64,000 nt of DNA, from NCBI GenBank assembly GCA_963799365.1, contig CAWCWV010000015.1, positions 186,001 through 250,000 of the forward strand. The letters run 5' to 3'. This document shows, in pieces, positions 43,933 to 52,814 of the stretch. The notes under the pieces are model-generated. The model did not search any database and was not told the origin of the DNA. It worked only from the letters and a program-made list of their open reading frames with translations. The stretch comes from Marinirhabdus sp963799365. Lineage in GTDB: Bacteria; Bacteroidota; Bacteroidia; Flavobacteriales; Flavobacteriaceae. Position numbers and translations under genes: made by a program. Position 1 is the first letter of the stretch. Each line of letters begins with the position of its first letter.

Positions 43933-45054
43933 ATGAAAGATACACAACCCTTATTACAACCCATAAAAATGGGAGATTTAGAATTACCTAACCGCGTTGT
44001 TATGGCTCCTATGACTAGAAGTAGGGCTAAAAACAAAGAAGCGGCTCCAACTGAAGATTTACACCTACCCTATTATACACAACGAGCCACCGCTGGTTTA
44101 ATTATTACGGAAGGCTCTCAGGTTTCAGAAAAAGCTGTTGGTTATATATACACTGCAGGCATCCATTCTCAAGCACAAATAGATGGATGGAAAAAAGTGA
44201 CCAAATCTGTTCACGATGCAGGAGGTCGAATTTTTATTCAACTATGGCATGTGGGAAGGATTTCGCATCCAGATTTTCACAATGGCGAATTACCTTGGGC
44301 ACCTTCAGCTATTAATCCTGAAGAAACAGTCTACACCCCAAAAGGGCAAAAGGAAACAGTGACTCCAAAGGCAATGACACAAGAAGATATTGAAACTACC
44401 AAAAATGAATTTGTTCAGGCAGCTAAAAATGCTGTAGAAGCAGGGTTTGATGGTGTGGAAATACATTCTTCTAACGGTTATCTGTTTCATCAATTTTTCA
44501 GTAGTTTCAGCAATAAAAGGGATGATGACTATGGTGGAAGTATAGAAAATCGCGCGCGTTTCTTTTTTGAAACTTTAGATGCTATGAAAAAAGTGATTCC
44601 TCAAGAGAAAATTGGGGCTAGATTTAACCCTTCACTACACGGAACTTTTGGAATGGAAGTAACTGAAGATACAATTCCTACGTTCGATTATATCATTAAA
44701 AGGTTGAATGACGAATACAAGCTTGCCTACATACATTTATCCGAACCTTTTACTGATGTTAGCAAAGTGCCTTATGCTGTTTGCGATATAGCAAAACGCT
44801 ATCGTCCTATGTATGATGGAAACTTAATGATCAATACAGGATTTACACAATCTACCGGAAATAAGGTGATTCGAGATGGCGATGCAGATATGGTCGCTTT
44901 TGCGAAATTATATGTGTCGAATCCAGATCTGGTAGGTCGTTTCAGAGAAGAAGCAGATACTTCTGGCTGGGACAAGGATACATTTTATACCCAAGGAAAA
45001 GAAGGATACACAGATTATGAAGCTGAAACACGGGATTTGATTCCAAGTAATTAA
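43933..45054 (+). CDS. Old yellow enzyme-type alkene reductase (NemA family)
   Basis: 373 residues. VVMAPMTRSRA near residue 23, FIQLWHVGRISHPDF near 101, the substrate-binding HSSNGYLFHQFFSSFSNKRDDDYGGS near 178 (His and Asn kept; the usual HGANGYL is altered), and the FMN phosphate site near DADMVAFAKLYVSNPDL. It reduces activated C=C bonds of enones or nitro groups using NAD(P)H and FMN. Its place after a nitroreductase and before an aldehyde dehydrogenase fits detoxification of reactive carbonyls. Confidence 0.93.
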   Translation: MKDTQPLLQPIKMGDLELPNRVVMAPMTRSRAKNKEAAPTEDLHLPYYTQRATAGLIITEGSQVSEKAVGYIYTAGIHSQAQIDGWKKVTKSVHDAGGRIFIQLWHVGRISHPDFHNGELPWAPSAINPEETVYTPKGQKETVTPKAMTQEDIETTKNEFVQAAKNAVEAGFDGVEIHSSNGYLFHQFFSSFSNKRDDDYGGSIENRARFFFETLDAMKKVIPQEKIGARFNPSLHGTFGMEVTEDTIPTFDYIIKRLNDEYKLAYIHLSEPFTDVSKVPYAVCDIAKRYRPMYDGNLMINTGFTQSTGNKVIRDGDADMVAFAKLYVSNPDLVGRFREEADTSGWDKDTFYTQGKEGYTDYEAETRDLIPSN

Positions 45055-45132
45055 AAATTAAACGCCTTTATAAAGTGATTTAAAAATAATTTTGATTTTC
45101 GTCTTTACGGAAACGAAAGGAAACTAATTAAG

Positions 45133-45152
45133 ATTTCCGCCTTCGCGGAAAT
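45133..45152. repeat. Perfect palindromic hairpin ATTTCCGC-CTTC-GCGGAAAT
   Basis: Eight-base arms with a CTTC loop, 18 bases before the aldehyde dehydrogenase start. It is followed by A-rich DNA, so it is not a terminator for rightward transcription. A related partial sequence (TTTACGGAAACGAAAGGAAA) lies just upstream at 45103-45122. It looks like a REP-type dispersed palindrome, and as RNA it would put a stable hairpin in the leader. Confidence 0.65.
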
Positions 45153-45170
45153 AAAAAAAAATATTTATTT

Positions 45171-46565
45171 ATGAAAGAGAGAGAAATAATGGGCGGATTT
45201 AAAACTATAAATCCTGCCACCGAAGAAGTAATAAAGGAATACACCTATATGACCAATGATGAAATGGAAAAAGCCATTGACAAATGTCATAAAGCGTTTA
45301 CTTCTTGGAAATTGAAGTCATTAAAAGACAGAGCCGCCATCATAAAAAAAATTGGTGAAGGCCTTATGGAACGTCGCGAAGAATTTGCCAAATTAATGAC
45401 TCAGGAAATGGGAAAAGTAATCAAGCAGGGTTTTCAGGAAGTAAAACTATGTGCAGGTATCTGTGACTATACCGCCAAGATAGGAGTGGAGCAATTAGCA
45501 GATGACGAACGGGAATTGGCCAATGGAGGGAGAGGTATTGTAACTTATTCTCCTGTAGGAGTTATTTATGGAATTCAACCCTGGAATTTTCCTTGTTACC
45601 AAGCCATTCGCTATGCCATTGTGAATTTAATGGCTGGAAATGGTGTGTTACTAAAACACGCACAGAGTTGTACAGGTTCTGGACTCTTGTTAAAAGAAAT
45701 ATTTGAGAATGCTGGATTACCAAAAGATTTATTTACTGTACTTATCATTAACCACCAACAGTCTGAAGAAGTAATTGCCAACAAATTAGTTCGCGGCGTA
45801 ACCTTAACAGGAAGTGACGGTGCCGGAAGAGTAGTAGCGCAACAAGCCTCCAAAAACCTTAAGAAAACAGTAATGGAGCTTGGAAGTAACGATGCCTATT
45901 TGGTATTGGACGATGCCGACATTAAAATGGCTGCTGAAACCTGTGTTCAGGGACGTACCTATAATAACGGAGAAACCTGTGTGGCTGCCAAACGTTTTGT
46001 AGTGGTGGAAAGTGTGTATGAAGAATTTACAAAGGCTTTTGTAAAGGGCATGGAACAAGTAGAAGCAGGCGATCCTACAAAAAAAGAAACTGCTATGGGA
46101 CCAATGGTCACGAATGAAATGCGCGAAAAGTTACACAAACAACTGGAAGAGAGTGTAGAAAAGGGAGCGGAAATCTTAACAGGAGGAAAAATTCCAAAAG
46201 GAAAAGGATTTTTCTATCCGGCCACAGTACTTGCTAATGTAAAACCTGGACAACCTGCTTATGAAGAGGAGTTTTTTGGACCTGTAGCATCATTAATTAA
46301 AGCAAAAGATAATGAAGATGCAATGCGAATCGCCAATGATAGCCGATTCGGACTAGGAGGAGGAATTTTCAGTAAAAATGAAAAGAAAGCCATTGAACTG
46401 GCACAAAAGCATTTCGACACAGGAATGGTTTTTATTAATTCTTTCGGATTGGCAGAACCTAATATGCCGTTTGGAGGCGTTAAAGATTCTGGCTATGGAA
46501 GAGAGCACGGTGGATTCGGAATCAAGGAATTTGTAAATGCAAAAGCTGTGATGATTTTAAGCTAA
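45171..46565 (+). CDS. Aldehyde dehydrogenase, succinate-semialdehyde dehydrogenase type
   Basis: 464 residues; a second ATG at 45189 is possible. YSPVGVIYGIQPWNFPCYQAIRYA near residue 128, the GSDGAGR loop, catalytic Glu in VMELGSNDAYLV near 235 and catalytic Cys in NNGETCVAAKRF near 268. MPFGGVKDSGYGREHGGFGIKEFVN closes the fold. Oxidises an aldehyde to the acid with NAD(P)+. The shorter length and HAQSCTGSG segment suit the SSADH/GabD-like branch, but substrate remains open. An RNA hairpin lies just upstream and a long terminator downstream. Confidence 0.92.
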   Translation: MKEREIMGGFKTINPATEEVIKEYTYMTNDEMEKAIDKCHKAFTSWKLKSLKDRAAIIKKIGEGLMERREEFAKLMTQEMGKVIKQGFQEVKLCAGICDYTAKIGVEQLADDERELANGGRGIVTYSPVGVIYGIQPWNFPCYQAIRYAIVNLMAGNGVLLKHAQSCTGSGLLLKEIFENAGLPKDLFTVLIINHQQSEEVIANKLVRGVTLTGSDGAGRVVAQQASKNLKKTVMELGSNDAYLVLDDADIKMAAETCVQGRTYNNGETCVAAKRFVVVESVYEEFTKAFVKGMEQVEAGDPTKKETAMGPMVTNEMREKLHKQLEESVEKGAEILTGGKIPKGKGFFYPATVLANVKPGQPAYEEEFFGPVASLIKAKDNEDAMRIANDSRFGLGGGIFSKNEKKAIELAQKHFDTGMVFINSFGLAEPNMPFGGVKDSGYGREHGGFGIKEFVNAKAVMILS

Positions 46566-46592
46566 TAAGCTAAACTTATATCTGTAAAAAAG

Positions 46593-46651
46593 ATTGGGTG
46601 TTTTTAAAGTAATTAAGAGAATTAATTACTTTGAAACACCCAATTTTATTT
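46593..46651. terminator. Long bidirectional terminator between aldehyde dehydrogenase and M28 peptidase genes
   Basis: Outer stem ATTGGGTGTTT/AAACACCCAAT (46593-46603 with 46634-46644) and inner stem AAAGTAATTA/TAATTACTTT (46606-46615 with 46623-46632), flanked by A-rich and T-rich runs. Confidence 0.85.
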
Positions 46652-46653
46652 TT

Positions 46654-46674
46654 CACTATTCACTATTCACTATT
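46654..46674. repeat. Tandem heptamer CACTATT, three units
   Basis: Three exact 7-base units that run into the stop codon of the peptidase gene. It is similar in unit length to the AATCRTC array at 27667. Confidence 0.8.
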
Positions 46675-48221
46675 TAATCCATCCCACCTTTACGGGTTGG
46701 AGATCGGGGTGTAGGCCATTCGCCTGGTTCGCCTGTTCGGGTATTAAATGGCAACACACTTTTATCTCTGGAAGCCATTTCTGGATCTTCACTTGCCATA
46801 TAAGCAAGAATAGCTGTTAGGATTACATTGTCCCTTAGATCATCAAAAACGATCTTATCGTAAGTGTCACGGTTGGTATGCCAGGTATAATTCCAGTAAG
46901 ACCAGTTTAGGGAACTTAAACTAAAACCAGGGGCGCCCGCAGCTTGAAATGAAGCATAGTCCGATCCTCCACGTGCTGGTGTGCCGGGGAAAGTAGTTTC
47001 AATTTCATCTTTAATACTTTTTGGAACGGGCTGTAACCAACGATTCAGGTAATCGTAAGCGTGTAAGAATCCGCCACCAGAAAGACTTACCACACGACCG
47101 GTACCATTATCCTGGTTGAATAATGCTTGTGTATTGGCAACGATTTCCGGATGGTCTTCCACAAAAGCACGGGAACCATTAAGGCCTTGTTCTTCACTTC
47201 CCCAATGCCCTACAAGTATAGTGCGTTTAGGATTTGGATAGTATTTCTTTAAAATTCGCATCGCTTCCATCATTACCAAGGTTCCGGTACCATTATCGGT
47301 TGCTCCAGTAGCGCCATCCCAGGAATCGAAATGTGCGGATAGGATTACATACTCCTCAGGTTTTTCTGAACCTTTAATTTCGGCAATGGTATTAAAGGTT
47401 GGGACGGTTCCAAGTTCTTTAGATAGGGCAAGGATGTTCAATTTTGGTTTTTGACCCGACTGTGCTAGTCTATATACCATTCCGTAGTCTTCCAGTTCCA
47501 GGTCTACTGTTGGAATTTTTTGGGTACGCGCGCTAAAGATCTTATTCACACCAAAACCCTGAGACCAATTGGAAGTTATAATTCCCGCAGCTCCGGCATT
47601 TTCAAGTGCTTCGTGAACATTCCTTGTGGAGTAGCCCATTCGTTTTATATTTTCACTGAATAGGTCGGATAAAGAGTCTCGGTTCTTTTTCATACGTTCC
47701 ATAGACCCCTCTTTAGCAAACTCTTCCCAGTTATAGTCTGGTCTTCCGGTAGGTTGCATAAAGGATATCATCACCAGTTTTCCCTTTACGCTAGGGAGCC
47801 ATTTTACAAAATCTAAAGAATCATTAACGGTGGGTAATAGTACTACTTCTGCAGTTACGCCGTCTTTCTTTGTACTTGGATTCCAGGCAAGTTGTGTACC
47901 ACTCAAACTTTGTACACGAGGTTCCAGCATATCGATATGTGTGATCCCACGTTCCCAGCCACGCCATTCGCCCCATTTTTCATTTCTTGCTGAAATTCCC
48001 CAGTCTTTATAAGTATTTACTGCCCAATCGTGGGCATGTTGCATTCCAGGACTCCCCACCAATCTTGGACCAATACCATCCATTAATTGATGGCCGAGGG
48101 TTTCTAGTTGAGAATTTTCGGTAGCTTCTGTAATCATTTTTTGAATGACTGGATCTTCAGATTGTGCCCAAAGGGTTGTGGATAGCGCAATTGAGAATAA
48201 TAATGTGCAAAGTTTTTTCAT
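46674..48221 (-). CDS. Secreted M28-family metallopeptidase (carboxypeptidase Q-like)
   Basis: 515 residues. A signal peptide is cleaved after TLWAQ near residue 20. A PA-type insertion (about 130-250: NAGAAGIITSNWSQGFG) precedes the peptidase core with HFDSWDGATGATDNGTG near 295 (zinc His/Asp), GSEEQGLNGSRAF near 342 (catalytic Glu), and a further zinc His in WNYTWHTNRDTYDKI near 455. It cleaves dipeptides or short peptides in the periplasm or outside the cell. There is no T9SS domain. It is a single gene with a terminator shared with the convergent neighbour. Confidence 0.92.
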   Translation of the reverse strand: MKKLCTLLFSIALSTTLWAQSEDPVIQKMITEATENSQLETLGHQLMDGIGPRLVGSPGMQHAHDWAVNTYKDWGISARNEKWGEWRGWERGITHIDMLEPRVQSLSGTQLAWNPSTKKDGVTAEVVLLPTVNDSLDFVKWLPSVKGKLVMISFMQPTGRPDYNWEEFAKEGSMERMKKNRDSLSDLFSENIKRMGYSTRNVHEALENAGAAGIITSNWSQGFGVNKIFSARTQKIPTVDLELEDYGMVYRLAQSGQKPKLNILALSKELGTVPTFNTIAEIKGSEKPEEYVILSAHFDSWDGATGATDNGTGTLVMMEAMRILKKYYPNPKRTILVGHWGSEEQGLNGSRAFVEDHPEIVANTQALFNQDNGTGRVVSLSGGGFLHAYDYLNRWLQPVPKSIKDEIETTFPGTPARGGSDYASFQAAGAPGFSLSSLNWSYWNYTWHTNRDTYDKIVFDDLRDNVILTAILAYMASEDPEMASRDKSVLPFNTRTGEPGEWPTPRSPTRKGGMD

Positions 48222-48364
48222 ACGAATGGTTGGTTTTTATTTAAGTATTTAAAAATACAGCTATTTCAGCAACTGGAAAAGTGTAGCGGCAAAATAGGGC
48301 AAATAGCGTATTGATATTACATTACGAATCACTGAAATTAGCAACATAATTTAAAACTAAAATT

Positions 48365-49618
48365 ATGAAAACTCAAAAACTACTTATGAAACAAGCAAGT
48401 GTATTGCTACTAGTATTTTTCTTTGGCTCACAACTGTGTACTTCCCAAAACTGGGAAGATCTAGGCGAATTGAGCGTTGGTGGTACTGAAATTGGATTTA
48501 TTAACGTAATTCAAGGCTATGAATCCGGGCTGTACATTTGCTCCGACCTTGGCCTATTTAGAACCACAGACACGGGGAACAGTTTTACCAACCTTACTTT
48601 TGAAAACGGCGTAACTACAGGATTGCGTATTTACAGTATCTTTTATGATGAACTAGATGATATATTATACGCAGGAGGCGATACGGCTATTTATAAGAGT
48701 AGTAACAATGGTGCTAGTTGGACGGTTACAGGGTTAACTGGCTCACAAATTATAAATGGGATCGCAAGAAGTAACGGAAACTTAGTAGCATCTTATGGTA
48801 ATACTTTTGGAAGTGGAGGAGCTTATTATTCAGCCGATGGATTTGCTACATTTACACAAAGTGCTGGATTACCAGATTTGCGCATGATAGGTTTTTATAC
48901 ACAAGATAATTTATTGTTTCTTGCTGGTGAAGAAGGCGTTTACGGGAGTCCGGACAATGGAGTGACTTGGGCGCTGCAAGGGACAGGACACGATAACGTG
49001 AGTACCGATATAAAGTTTATAAAAAACGGAAGTAAGATATTTGTAGCAGACAGAGATGGAAGTGGGTTGTATGAAACACTCGATAGTGGTGCAACCTGGA
49101 CCGAAAGTGACCCTGTAACCTTTGCCGGTTTCTGCCAAGTTTTTGACATTACGCTTTCAAATGGAATTATTTACGTCGTAACAGATGGAATAGATTGTGC
49201 CGATAATACAGAGCCAATTAAAATAAGTGCAGACAACGGGGTTTCATGGAGTTCTGGAATGTTTAACCTTTCACAAGCTTATTTTGCAGCCATAGGAACC
49301 ACTGTAGATGGCTGTGTATTTACGTATGCACCTTTTGAGGACAAATTGTACCGCCTATGTGACGGACCTTTGGAAGTACAGGATAACAGCAAAGAAGAAA
49401 TGCTGCTATATCCCAATCCAACAAATGGCTTACTTACCCTACAAACTGTAACCAAGGGTACAATAAAAATACTGAACGCACAGGGACAAGTGCTTCTGCA
49501 AGATATGACAAATAATATACGGACTGAAATAGACTTAAGTAGCTATACAGCAGGGATGTATTTCTTACTTTTTGAAAGTCTAGAGGGAACAGACACCTTC
49601 AAAATAGTGAAGAATTAG
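48365..49618 (+). CDS. Secreted beta-propeller (BNR-like) protein with T9SS sorting domain
   Basis: 417 residues. Signal peptide to about residue 28 (LCTSQ). Residues about 30-330 hold repeated blades with Asp-box-like motifs: SSNNGASWTVTG, SPDNGVTWALQG, TLDSGATWTESD and SADNGVSWSSG. The last ~75 residues (LLYPNPTNGLLTL...LSSYTAGMYFLLFE...FKIVKN) are a type A T9SS sorting domain. It should be translocated by T9SS to the surface. The propeller has no recognisable catalytic residues. Confidence 0.9.
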   Translation: MKTQKLLMKQASVLLLVFFFGSQLCTSQNWEDLGELSVGGTEIGFINVIQGYESGLYICSDLGLFRTTDTGNSFTNLTFENGVTTGLRIYSIFYDELDDILYAGGDTAIYKSSNNGASWTVTGLTGSQIINGIARSNGNLVASYGNTFGSGGAYYSADGFATFTQSAGLPDLRMIGFYTQDNLLFLAGEEGVYGSPDNGVTWALQGTGHDNVSTDIKFIKNGSKIFVADRDGSGLYETLDSGATWTESDPVTFAGFCQVFDITLSNGIIYVVTDGIDCADNTEPIKISADNGVSWSSGMFNLSQAYFAAIGTTVDGCVFTYAPFEDKLYRLCDGPLEVQDNSKEEMLLYPNPTNGLLTLQTVTKGTIKILNAQGQVLLQDMTNNIRTEIDLSSYTAGMYFLLFESLEGTDTFKIVKN

Positions 49619-49646
49619 CATAGGCTATTTACTTCTGAATGATTTG

Positions 49647-49678
49647 AAAAGCGAACTCAAAAAGTGTTCGCTTTTTTA
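49647..49678 (+). terminator. Rho-independent terminator
   Basis: AAAAGCGAAC/GTTCGCTTTT stem (49647-49656 with 49666-49675) with a nine-base loop and T-run, after the T9SS protein gene. Confidence 0.85.
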
Positions 49679-49719
49679 TTGAAATTTGTACAAGCAATGC
49701 GTATCTTTAAAAGAAAAAT

Positions 49720-49887
49720 ATGTTCGGATTATTTAAGAAAAAAACAGAAGCAGAGAAATTACAAAGTCAGTACGAAAAATTGATGAAAGAATCGTTTGAG
49801 CTTTCCAAAGTGAATCGCTCTCAAAGCGACGCCAAAGCGGCAGAGGCAGACGCTGTTATGAAAAAAATAGAAGCGTTAAGAAACTAG
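49720..49887 (+). CDS. Lacal_2735-family small protein
   Basis: 55 residues, ATG 49720, TAG 49885. MFGLFKKKTEAEKLQSQYEKLMKES... is a helical, Lys/Glu-rich protein that matches the flavobacterial Lacal_2735 family in length and start; no function is known for it. A TATCTTTA at 49702-49709 lies just upstream and may be its -7 element. Its 3' end lies 3 bases from the end of the convergent MFS gene. Confidence 0.8.
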   Translation: MFGLFKKKTEAEKLQSQYEKLMKESFELSKVNRSQSDAKAAEADAVMKKIEALRN

Positions 49888-49890
49888 CAA

Positions 49891-51099
49891 TCAAGAAGTT
49901 TGTAGGCTCCTTTTCGATTTTTTTACATACCATAAAATTCCCAAGGAGAGTGCACTACATACCGAAAACCCGATAAATAGTGGGAGGGTACCCTGCACCA
50001 CAAACCTACCAATAAACGTACTAATAGGTACGGCCATTAAGGTGGAAATAAGACCTGTAATCGCTGCCGCAATCCCTGCAATATGTCCTACGGGTTGCAT
50101 GGCCAGGGCTCTTAAATTCCCAAAGAGAAAGCCAATAAAAAAAAACTGCACCGCAAAGAACCCCAGTAAAATATAAATATTTGGGAGCGTAGTATTGGAG
50201 AATAATACAAGATACAATACTGAAACACTAAAGAAGCCCAGTAGGGAAGTGGTCACCATTTTTTCCATACCGAAACGCACTACAAAGGTCCCATTTAGAA
50301 AAATGGCGATCCCAATAGCAATAGCGAGACCTGCGAAGATGTATGGAAATTCTGCCTCAAGGCCATACTGATTCTGAAATATTTCCTGTGAAGCACTTAA
50401 GTATACCAGGAATGAGCCTACCACAAACCCTGAAATAAGCGTATATCCCATAGTTGTTTTAAAGCGAATGGTTTCTTTAAAACCATTGTAGATCCTGTTT
50501 GTTGAAAAAGGGATTCTCTTTTCCACAGTAAGGGTTTCCGTTTGTCGCCACCAAAACCAAAGGGCTACTATAATGCTAATTCCAATCTGTACATAAAAAA
50601 TACCCTGCCAATTATAATGGTTCAAAATAAATTGTCCCATCGCAGGGGCCACGATAGGAATTAAAAGAAAAACCACGGTTACGAAAGACATAATACGTGC
50701 CATATAATCGCCATCATACAAATCTCGAATTATGGCTATACAAATAGTTCTGGGAGCGGAAAGGCCAACTCCCTGTAAAATACGGCCCAGAATCATGATT
50801 TCTAAACTTTCGGCATAGATACACACAAAACTAGCTGCCACAAATAGCACAAAGCCTATATAAACGGAAGGTTTCCGTCCTACTGAATCTGACAAAGGCC
50901 CAAAAAGTAAGGGCCCAATTCCAAGCCCTAGAAATATCATAGTAACCAATAATTGATTATCGGCTGAAGTAACTGTATGGATTGCAACACCAATTATATC
51001 TAATGCAGGTAAGAGTGCATCAATAGACAATGCAGTAACCGACATTAAAGCTGCCATCAAAGCAACAAATTCGGTTTGGGTGCTTAATTTTTTAAACAT
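49891..51099 (-). CDS. MFS multidrug exporter (Bcr/CflA-like)
   Basis: 402 residues with 12 predicted TM helices. TM1 begins AALMSVTALSIDALLPALDIIG (DHA1-type Asp), and FGPLSDSVGRKPSVYIGF between TM2 and TM3 is the MFS motif A. GRILQGVGLSAPRTICIAIIRDLYDG is the Bcr/CflA region in TM4-5. It should use the proton gradient to expel drugs or metabolites. A single gene; its promoter element at 51104 is almost at the start codon. Confidence 0.92.
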   Translation of the reverse strand: MFKKLSTQTEFVALMAALMSVTALSIDALLPALDIIGVAIHTVTSADNQLLVTMIFLGLGIGPLLFGPLSDSVGRKPSVYIGFVLFVAASFVCIYAESLEIMILGRILQGVGLSAPRTICIAIIRDLYDGDYMARIMSFVTVVFLLIPIVAPAMGQFILNHYNWQGIFYVQIGISIIVALWFWWRQTETLTVEKRIPFSTNRIYNGFKETIRFKTTMGYTLISGFVVGSFLVYLSASQEIFQNQYGLEAEFPYIFAGLAIAIGIAIFLNGTFVVRFGMEKMVTTSLLGFFSVSVLYLVLFSNTTLPNIYILLGFFAVQFFFIGFLFGNLRALAMQPVGHIAGIAAAITGLISTLMAVPISTFIGRFVVQGTLPLFIGFSVCSALSLGILWYVKKSKRSLQTS

Positions 51100-51103
51100 A
51101 GCG

Positions 51104-51111
51104 CAAAGCTA
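51104..51111 (-). promoter_or_regulatory. -7 element TAGCTTTG immediately before the MFS gene
   Basis: Perfect TAnnTTTG match ending 4 bases before the start codon on the minus strand. If used, the transcript would be leaderless or nearly so. Confidence 0.4.
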
Positions 51112-51177
51112 CGCTTTAAATGAAAGTTTTGCTGGGGTGTTGTGCCAAGTATTCGTTAAAAAGACTATTTTTAAAAT

Positions 51178-51913
51178 GTGAAGATATTTAGACGTTTTAG
51201 ATTGAAATGGGCTGCCGGAAATGGCTTTAGAAAATATTTGCTGTATGCAATCGGAGAAATTGTATTGGTCGTAATTGGAATTTTGATTGCGGTTAGTTTA
51301 AATAACGCAAACGAAGAACGAAAGGCAACTCTTGAAGTAAAACAAATTGCTAATAAGGTTCAAAAAAAGATTGAGAAGGATATTGGCAGTATTCAGGAGT
51401 TGAGAGAAATTCTTTTTGAAGAACTTAAAATTATACAATTTATACCTTTCAAAAAAAGAGAAATCGGACAAGGAGAGACTTTATATTGTGTCTCAGACAC
51501 CCTATTTAGTTACTATTAATGTAGATTTTTTGGATTATAGCAGTGTGATATCAAGCTCTCTGGATAAAGCTACCATTTTGAATGATACGCTTTCTAAAAA
51601 ATTGTTAGAAATTGATCAGTTATATACTACTGCTTCTAAAAGCCTTAGTGCGATGGAAGCATTGATTGGAAATGAATTGATTGCCAATATTACACATATT
51701 AAAGATAATTATGACTGGTATGAGAAACTTGTTACCGCTGGAACTTTCACACCAGAAGAGTTTACGTATTTTGAAAGCATCGATTACCGAAATCGCGTAG
51801 TTCATATGAAGTTTTTATATTTGGAAAGCTACGGCCAAATGCTTGAAACATTTGAGCTGGAATTGAAAAAACGTGAAAACGACTTGACTGCTTTATTGAA
51901 ATCGCCTAGTTAA
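51178..51913 (+). pseudogene. DUF6090-like membrane protein gene with frameshift
   Basis: A GTG start at 51178 gives KIFRRFRLKWAAGNGFRKYLLYAIGEIVLVVIGILIAVSLNN, the one-TM N-terminus of the DUF6090 family, and the frame stops at 51519. The rest of the protein (YLVTINVDFLDYSSVISSSLDKA ... FELELKKREN) continues in the next frame to 51913. Deleting one C in the run at 51500-51502 joins SDT to YLVTINVDF. The combined product would be about 244 residues. It is either a decayed gene or a one-base sequencing error. Confidence 0.8.
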
Positions 51914-52053
51914 AAATTCTAAAATCCTAGTTCGGAAAATAGAAGGGACGTCCTCCTATAATTTTAAAGCAGACCCTTAAAGTTCTATTAATAAATGAAG
52001 AAGATTCATTTTGTTTAGTAAATTTATAGTCTAATTAAACAAAATTTAACTCT

Positions 52054-52416
52054 ATGGAAATTTTAATCATTATCTTGAAAGTAGTTGTAGCCGTAAGTCT
52101 TTTAAATGTATGGCTTATACAATACAACAAACCAACGCAGTGGAGGGGTGGTAATGCCCAGACAATAATAGAGGAGTTTAAGGTATACGGACTCCCAGTT
52201 TGGATGTGCTATATAGTTGGATTTCTAAAAGTAACCGCTTCCATAGCGTTGATAGTTTCTATTTGGTTCCCTGTATTAGAATTTCCTGCAGCAGCTGTAA
52301 TAGCAGTGTTACTGGCGGGTTCAATTAGTATGCATATAAAAATTAGCGATCCGTTAAAAAAGAGTTTCCCGGCGGCATTATTTTTAGCGATGTGTCTCCT
52401 TATTATGTTTTTATAG
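52054..52416 (+). CDS. DoxX-family membrane protein (rightward copy)
   Basis: 120 residues with four TM helices. The first helix is followed by a short polar segment QYNKPTQWRGGNAQTIIEEFKVYGLP, as in DoxX-like proteins, and the last two helices pack hydrophobic Ile/Leu/Ala residues. The family is linked with redox or electron-transfer stress, with no clear enzymatic role. It ends two bases from the stop of another DoxX-like gene on the opposite strand. Confidence 0.75.
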   Translation: MEILIIILKVVVAVSLLNVWLIQYNKPTQWRGGNAQTIIEEFKVYGLPVWMCYIVGFLKVTASIALIVSIWFPVLEFPAAAVIAVLLAGSISMHIKISDPLKKSFPAALFLAMCLLIMFL

Positions 52417-52418
52417 GC

Positions 52419-52778
52419 TTACCAATACTGCAAAAGTCCCCCGAAGTAATAAAAGAAGTAGCCGTTAATTAATATTAGGATTAATGAAGGAGCAGATGCT
52501 ATGAAGCTATCTCTAATCTTTAAACGTACCATAAAGCCCAGTAGCATTAAAACACTTAATCCCAGACTGGCAACAAATCCAATAGGATAGTACCACAAGC
52601 CAAACAGTAATCCCAACGCACCAAAAATTTGTGCGATACCTGTAATTTTTCGCTGTAGGGGCGTAAGCTGAAATCGATCAAACTCTTCGACCAGTTTGGT
52701 TGAGAACAAACAATTGTAGCCGTAAAATAAAAATGCTATCGCAATTGTGCCTATAAAGAGTTGATGAATTAAAGTCAT
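52419..52778 (-). CDS. DoxX-family membrane protein (leftward copy)
   Basis: 119 residues with four TM helices. FLFYGYNCLFSTKLVEEFDRFQLTPLQRKITGIAQIFGALGLLFGL is the DoxX pattern (a glycine-rich third segment after a polar FxxFxL loop). Sequence identity with the convergent neighbour at 52054 is low, so the two are distant relatives rather than a fresh duplication. A TATCTTTA on its strand lies 4 bases before the start (52782-52789). Confidence 0.8.
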   Translation of the reverse strand: MTLIHQLFIGTIAIAFLFYGYNCLFSTKLVEEFDRFQLTPLQRKITGIAQIFGALGLLFGLWYYPIGFVASLGLSVLMLLGFMVRLKIRDSFIASAPSLILILINGYFFYYFGGLLQYW

Positions 52779-52814
52779 ATTTAAAGATAGGTATTGGTAG
52801 TTACATCTAATAAA

